In this document: piece by piece, positions 60,532 through 64,000 of the stretch
Numbering within the stretch: the stretch's first letter is position 1
Layout: every line of letters starts with the position of its first letter
The notes under the pieces: model-generated
What the model saw: only the letters and a program-made list of their open reading frames with translations
Told to the model about the DNA's origin: nothing
The model's database searches: none
Assembly: GCA_965224525.1 (NCBI GenBank)
Contig: OZ245050.1
Coordinates: 1,178,001-1,242,000 of the forward strand
DNA: 64,000 bases
Reading direction: 5' to 3'
Source: Granulosicoccus sp036478565
GTDB taxonomy: Bacteria > Pseudomonadota > Gammaproteobacteria > Granulosicoccales > Granulosicoccaceae
Position numbers and translations under genes: made by a program

Positions 60532-61959
60532 ATGAGTAGAAAACTGTTTCCAGGCCCCCGGCTAAGGCGTTTTCGATTGCAACGCGGTCTGACTCAAGTA
60601 GAATTAGCGCAGTCGCTGAGCATATCGGCTAGCTATTTGAATCAGATTGAAAACAACCAAAGACCGCTGACCGCGGCCGTTCTGTTGAAGCTCAGCGGTG
60701 CCTACGACATTGATCTACAAATGTTGTCGGATGACGAAGACGACCGAGTGGCGGCCGAATTGCATGCCGCAATGTGTGATTCGATATTTCAGGGAAACCT
60801 GATTGACATTGCCGAATTGAAGGAAGTAACTGCGTTGTCGCCTGATTTTGCGCGGCGCTTTCTTGTTCTGTATCGAGCTTGGCGTGCAGGTGATCAGCAG
60901 ATGTTGTCTGGGGATTCAACAAGTCAGCCCGGCGACATTGATTTATCTCATGATGCGCAGTTTCATTATGATCAGGTGCGCGATTTCTTCACAATTAGAG
61001 ATAACTATATTGATGAACTTGATGTTGCAGCGGAGCATCTTCAACAGGATAAAAAGTTCCGCTTGGGTAATATGGAGGATGAACTGACGAAGTACTTGCA
61101 GCAGCAGTATGGAGTCAATCGGGTGTATATTGATGGTGACGATTCACGGCTGTCTACAAGCAAATTCAATAAGGAAACGCGTACGCTTACACTTTCCATG
61201 TTGTTACCCCAGTCACGTCGGTGTTTCCACCTGGCAAATCATTTGTGCCGACTGGAGCATGATGCGCTGCTGGATCGCATAGTGGCCAGTGCCAATTTTT
61301 CTACCCAGGAGGCAAATTCAATATGCAGAATTGGCTTGGCAAATTATTTTGCTGCGGCACTGTTAATGCCATACCAAATATTCCTTGATGAGGCACAACG
61401 TTATAAATATGATATTGCAAAGCTCGAGATGCGATTCGGTGTCACGTTTGAATCGATTTGTCATCGATTGAGTAGTATGCAGCGCCCTTCGGCGAAAGGT
61501 GTGCCGTTCTATTTTGTGCGGGTTGACATCGCCGGTAACATATCCAAGCGTCAATGCGCACCGGACTTCTACTTTGCCCGTAGTGGCGGGGCATGCCCAC
61601 TGTGGAATATTCATGATGCGTTTACTACGCCTGGCAAAATGCTTAAGCAACTGGCACAAATGCCGGATGGTAAAACCTATTTCTGCATAGCCCAAACTGT
61701 AACCAAACAAGCCGGTGGCTATCTGGAGCCAGAGCGTAAATTTTCGATCGGATTTGGCTGCGAGATTCGTCACGCTGCTCAGCTTGTGTACGCTACTGGA
61801 ATGGATCTCGATAATGTGGATGCTGTGGTACCCATTGGTCCCAGTTGCCGACTATGCGAACGTCTGGATTGCGCTCAGCGAGCGAGCCCACCAGTAGGTC
61901 ACAAACTCAGTATTAATGAAAATCAGCGTAGTTTTCAACCTTATATAATTGATCTGTAA
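60532..61959 (+). CDS. XRE-type short-chain acyl regulator (PrpR/RamB/ScfR-like)
   Basis: A 475-residue protein. An N-terminal XRE HTH (GPRLRRFRLQRGLTQVELAQSLSISASYLNQIE, residues ~8-62) precedes an IrrE-like peptidase-fold region and a Cys-containing C-terminal domain (CRLCERLDCAQRA), as in PrpR/RamB regulators. These bind acyl-CoA via the C-terminal part and control propionate genes. It is divergent from prpE with two TTTGCAAA sites between them. It is unlike the sigma-54 PrpR of enterobacteria. Confidence 0.92.
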   Translation: MSRKLFPGPRLRRFRLQRGLTQVELAQSLSISASYLNQIENNQRPLTAAVLLKLSGAYDIDLQMLSDDEDDRVAAELHAAMCDSIFQGNLIDIAELKEVTALSPDFARRFLVLYRAWRAGDQQMLSGDSTSQPGDIDLSHDAQFHYDQVRDFFTIRDNYIDELDVAAEHLQQDKKFRLGNMEDELTKYLQQQYGVNRVYIDGDDSRLSTSKFNKETRTLTLSMLLPQSRRCFHLANHLCRLEHDALLDRIVASANFSTQEANSICRIGLANYFAAALLMPYQIFLDEAQRYKYDIAKLEMRFGVTFESICHRLSSMQRPSAKGVPFYFVRVDIAGNISKRQCAPDFYFARSGGACPLWNIHDAFTTPGKMLKQLAQMPDGKTYFCIAQTVTKQAGGYLEPERKFSIGFGCEIRHAAQLVYATGMDLDNVDAVVPIGPSCRLCERLDCAQRASPPVGHKLSINENQRSFQPYIIDL

Positions 61960-62116
61960 ATGCAACATCGTTTGTGAGCCGGGAGTCGAGATAGGACTAT
62001 CTACCAACACTGATGGCAAGTGTTATCGGTAGTGGCGCATATCAATCATGTTAATTTGATATCCAGCTCCACCAAAACCTCTATGGTCTTTGTCCGTATG
62101 ACAATATTTCCGCGAT

Positions 62117-63148
62117 TCAGTTTTTTGTAACAGGTTTGGAACGCATACGAGACACGGTCTCTCGCTCAGCCCGTTTGCAACGCATGGGTGGTAAGCCGTT
62201 GTCCAGCAGCGCCATATCCTCCAGCACCATGTCGCCCATTTTCCTGAAAACGGACTCAAGTGCGCCGGCCCGGTGTGCCGAACGAATGAATCCTTTCAAG
62301 CTGCGAACCGGATGATTTTGTGCAACGGGTTCATCGGGGAAGACATCGGTGGCAGCTAAAATATGACCGGATGACACTGACGCCAACAAGTCATCAAAGT
62401 TCACAACATCTGCCCGGCTGAGCAAGATGAACGCGCTGCCTTGTTTCATTCTTGCAAAGGCGTCTGCATTGAGAAACCCTTCGTTTTCCGATGTGACCGA
62501 TGCTACGACAAAAACAAAATCGCTGGTACTTAACAATTCATTGAGTGGGGTGGGTCGCACTCCTTGCTCCTCCAGCATGGAAGGCGGAAGCCAGGGGTCA
62601 TATACGCTGATGTCGGTACGAAAACCGCTGAGTACTCTGGCCAATGATCTGCCCAGATCACCAAAGCCGATGATGCCCGTCTTTGACCCGGAAATCATTC
62701 GCGCATGGGTGTTGCTGTCGCCGCCCCAAAGCTCGTTTCCGTTTCTGAAATCCAGGTCGGCATCCACAACATTGCGGGCCAGGCACAGGGCCAATGCCAG
62801 TCCGATTTCTGCGACCGGTTCGGCGAATACAGCGCTGGTAGTAACAACGTGAATTCCGGTTTCAAACAAATACTCGTACGGCATGTTGTTGATAAGGTTT
62901 CCTTCGACGTTAAAAATGCATTTGAGTTGCTGCATTTTCTTCAGGCTTTGCATTGCAAGGGCGGGTTGACCCAGCACATAGCGAACGTCTTTCAGAATAT
63001 CCTCTGGCAGTTTCTCAATGTCATCTGCTTCAACCTCCAGTACGTCATATTTGTCGAACAGGATGTGTTTCCGAGGCTCGCTGAAAAGCAGATCGATGGT
63101 GCGGGGATGGGGTGCGGCAAGCACCCGCGGTTTCGCTGAACAGGGCAT
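62117..63148 (-). CDS. D-isomer-specific 2-hydroxyacid dehydrogenase
   Basis: A 343-residue NAD-dependent dehydrogenase. The Rossmann motif GIIGFGDLGRSLARVL comes at residues ~165-180, then the active-site Arg in LLSRADVVN, the Asp/Glu region in TDVFPDEP and a His in RSAHRAGA. The substrate is not predictable. It is divergent from a LacI-family gene with twin operators in the gap, so it is probably part of a sugar-acid or carbohydrate catabolic locus that continues outside the window. Confidence 0.92.
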   Translation of the reverse strand: MPCSAKPRVLAAPHPRTIDLLFSEPRKHILFDKYDVLEVEADDIEKLPEDILKDVRYVLGQPALAMQSLKKMQQLKCIFNVEGNLINNMPYEYLFETGIHVVTTSAVFAEPVAEIGLALALCLARNVVDADLDFRNGNELWGGDSNTHARMISGSKTGIIGFGDLGRSLARVLSGFRTDISVYDPWLPPSMLEEQGVRPTPLNELLSTSDFVFVVASVTSENEGFLNADAFARMKQGSAFILLSRADVVNFDDLLASVSSGHILAATDVFPDEPVAQNHPVRSLKGFIRSAHRAGALESVFRKMGDMVLEDMALLDNGLPPMRCKRAERETVSRMRSKPVTKN

Positions 63149-63183
63149 GATCCACTCAATGCTGATTAATTACCGCAGTAAAA

Positions 63184-63216
63184 TAAATCGATTTACAAAA
63201 AAAGTAAATCGATTTA
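63184..63216. promoter_or_regulatory. Twin LacI-type operators
   Basis: TAAATCGATTTA occurs perfectly at 63184-63195 and 63205-63216, centres 21 bp apart (two helical turns). It has the central CG typical of LacI-family operators. The two together form a larger inverted repeat around an A7 loop. It lies between the divergent dehydrogenase and LacI-type regulator genes. Confidence 0.85.
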
Positions 63217-63289
63217 TTCTGGAGATATCCAACCCGACTGCAGTTGCAACCGGGCTTGACATGCTGTTAACACTATCAGAGCGTGGCCA

Positions 63290-64000
63290 TTGACCGAAAA
63301 AGCGAAAAATCGCCCGTCTATTCACGATGTTGCCAAACACGCTGCTGTTTCCGCTGCCACTGTTTCAAAGGTGTTACGGGGCGTAACAACCGTGAAGGCT
63401 GCAAATTCCAGTAAGGTTCATTTGGCTGTGAAAGAGCTGGATTACCGCATGGATCCTTTTGCTTCTGATCTGCGCCGGGAAACCCGAAGAATCATCTCGG
63501 TGGTAGTACCAGAGCTTGAAAGCGAGTTTTTTGGCCGTCTCACTTCTCGATTGGAATTATTGGCCGAAGAGGCTGGCTATAGCCTCGTTATTGCATCCAG
63601 CCATGAATCTGAGGACCGTGAGAGACAACTTGTTGAGCGAATGCATGATTGGCGCGTAGCCGGTACTATCCTGGCTCCGGTACGCAGTGAGCGCGGAACC
63701 GGCGGAACGGTTATGAAAAACCGCAAGATGACAGGGGTCTTAGTTGATCGGGTTGTAGCTAATAGTTCGTTTGACACCGTAACAGCTGATAACGCACATG
63801 CCAGTGCGGAGGTGGCGCGAACATTGATCGAAGCGGGTCATCGTCATGTTTTGTTACTGGGTCTTAGCGAGGTTTCCAAAAATGTGCGAACTCGCATCAG
63901 TGCATTCAAGCAAGAAGCGGAATCTATCTGCGGTGAGGTGACGATAGATGTGCTGCTGGCTGAAGATCCATCCACAGATTCACGAACTGCGCTTGCGCAA
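63290..64000 (+). CDS. LacI-family transcriptional regulator (3' end outside window)
   Basis: 237 residues are visible. The N-terminal LacI HTH (SIHDVAKHAAVSAATVSKVLRG, hinge region after) is followed by the start of the periplasmic-binding-like domain (ISVVVPELESEFFGRL, AGTILAPVRSE, VLVDRVV, ADNAHASAEVARTLIEAGHR). The start appears to be TTG 63290; no ATG or GTG is available in frame because a stop lies at 63257. Twin operators about 75-105 bases upstream suggest autoregulation and control of the divergent dehydrogenase. Confidence 0.92.
   Translation, partial: MTEKAKNRPSIHDVAKHAAVSAATVSKVLRGVTTVKAANSSKVHLAVKELDYRMDPFASDLRRETRRIISVVVPELESEFFGRLTSRLELLAEEAGYSLVIASSHESEDRERQLVERMHDWRVAGTILAPVRSERGTGGTVMKNRKMTGVLVDRVVANSSFDTVTADNAHASAEVARTLIEAGHRHVLLLGLSEVSKNVRTRISAFKQEAESICGEVTIDVLLAEDPSTDSRTALAQ

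Noticed and set aside
1..64000. tRNA, rRNA or riboswitch genes
   Set aside because: None recognised by eye. Gaps are short, and no cloverleaf or conserved riboswitch core was seen; a covariance-model scan would be needed to be sure.

Overview
The window reads as a chromosomal segment of a Gram-negative proteobacterium. It is most likely a gammaproteobacterium, judging from the hrcA-grpE-dnaK-dnaJ block, ispG, and a methylcitrate operon next to an ScfR-type regulator; this placement is inference from gene content, not a database result.

Region 1 (1-7731) is the 3' part of a type III secretion (T3SS) operon: sctN (cut by the window edge), sctO, sctP, an embedded cytosolic histidine kinase and FixJ/NarL-type response regulator, then sctQ, sctR, sctS and sctT. 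Coding regions overlap by a few bases through most of the operon. SctU does not follow sctT. Two small genes of unknown function come next.

Region 2 (7732-30663) is the most unusual part: four giant co-directional genes (2146, about 1730, 1684 and 1738 codons). Each has a different N-terminal part, one or more copies of a degenerate ~120-residue module, and a ~1,000-residue Gly/Ala-rich C-terminal core. The cores form two near-identical pairs (genes 1 and 4; genes 2 and 3), giving direct repeats of about 3.5 kb, while the last ~10 residues pair differently (1 with 2, 3 with 4), a sign of gene conversion. Gene 2 carries a papain-fold/deamidase-like domain (Cys259, His332, Asp347). All four genes, plus the small gene at 6757, are preceded by the same bipartite promoter: a TAGGGTTTTCCC-like box with a -10-like hexamer placed so that the box centres near -41.5. 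The response regulator inside the T3SS operon is the obvious candidate activator. I infer that these are T3SS-exported effectors or translocator-effectors. A decayed fragment of the same family lies in the leader of gene 3.

Region 3 (30664-41605) holds a lipoprotein, three small exported proteins, a very large Ser/Thr kinase-STAND-WD40 protein with no normal start codon, a class III nucleotide cyclase fused to an FHA domain, a divergent Crp/Fnr regulator, an alpha/beta hydrolase and an M23 peptidase lipoprotein.

Region 4 (41606-64000) is mostly housekeeping: a TetR regulator with a palindromic operator, a YCII protein, tag, a minus-strand unit ispG-mutA-mutB-meaB, hrcA-grpE-dnaK-dnaJ, the prpE-prpB-prpC-prpD operon with a divergent PrpR/ScfR-type regulator and twin TTTGCAAA sites, a 2-hydroxyacid dehydrogenase, and a LacI-family regulator cut by the window end behind twin LacI-type operators. 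Both main routes for propionyl-CoA disposal are therefore represented (the methylcitrate cycle, and methylmalonyl-CoA mutase with its GTPase).
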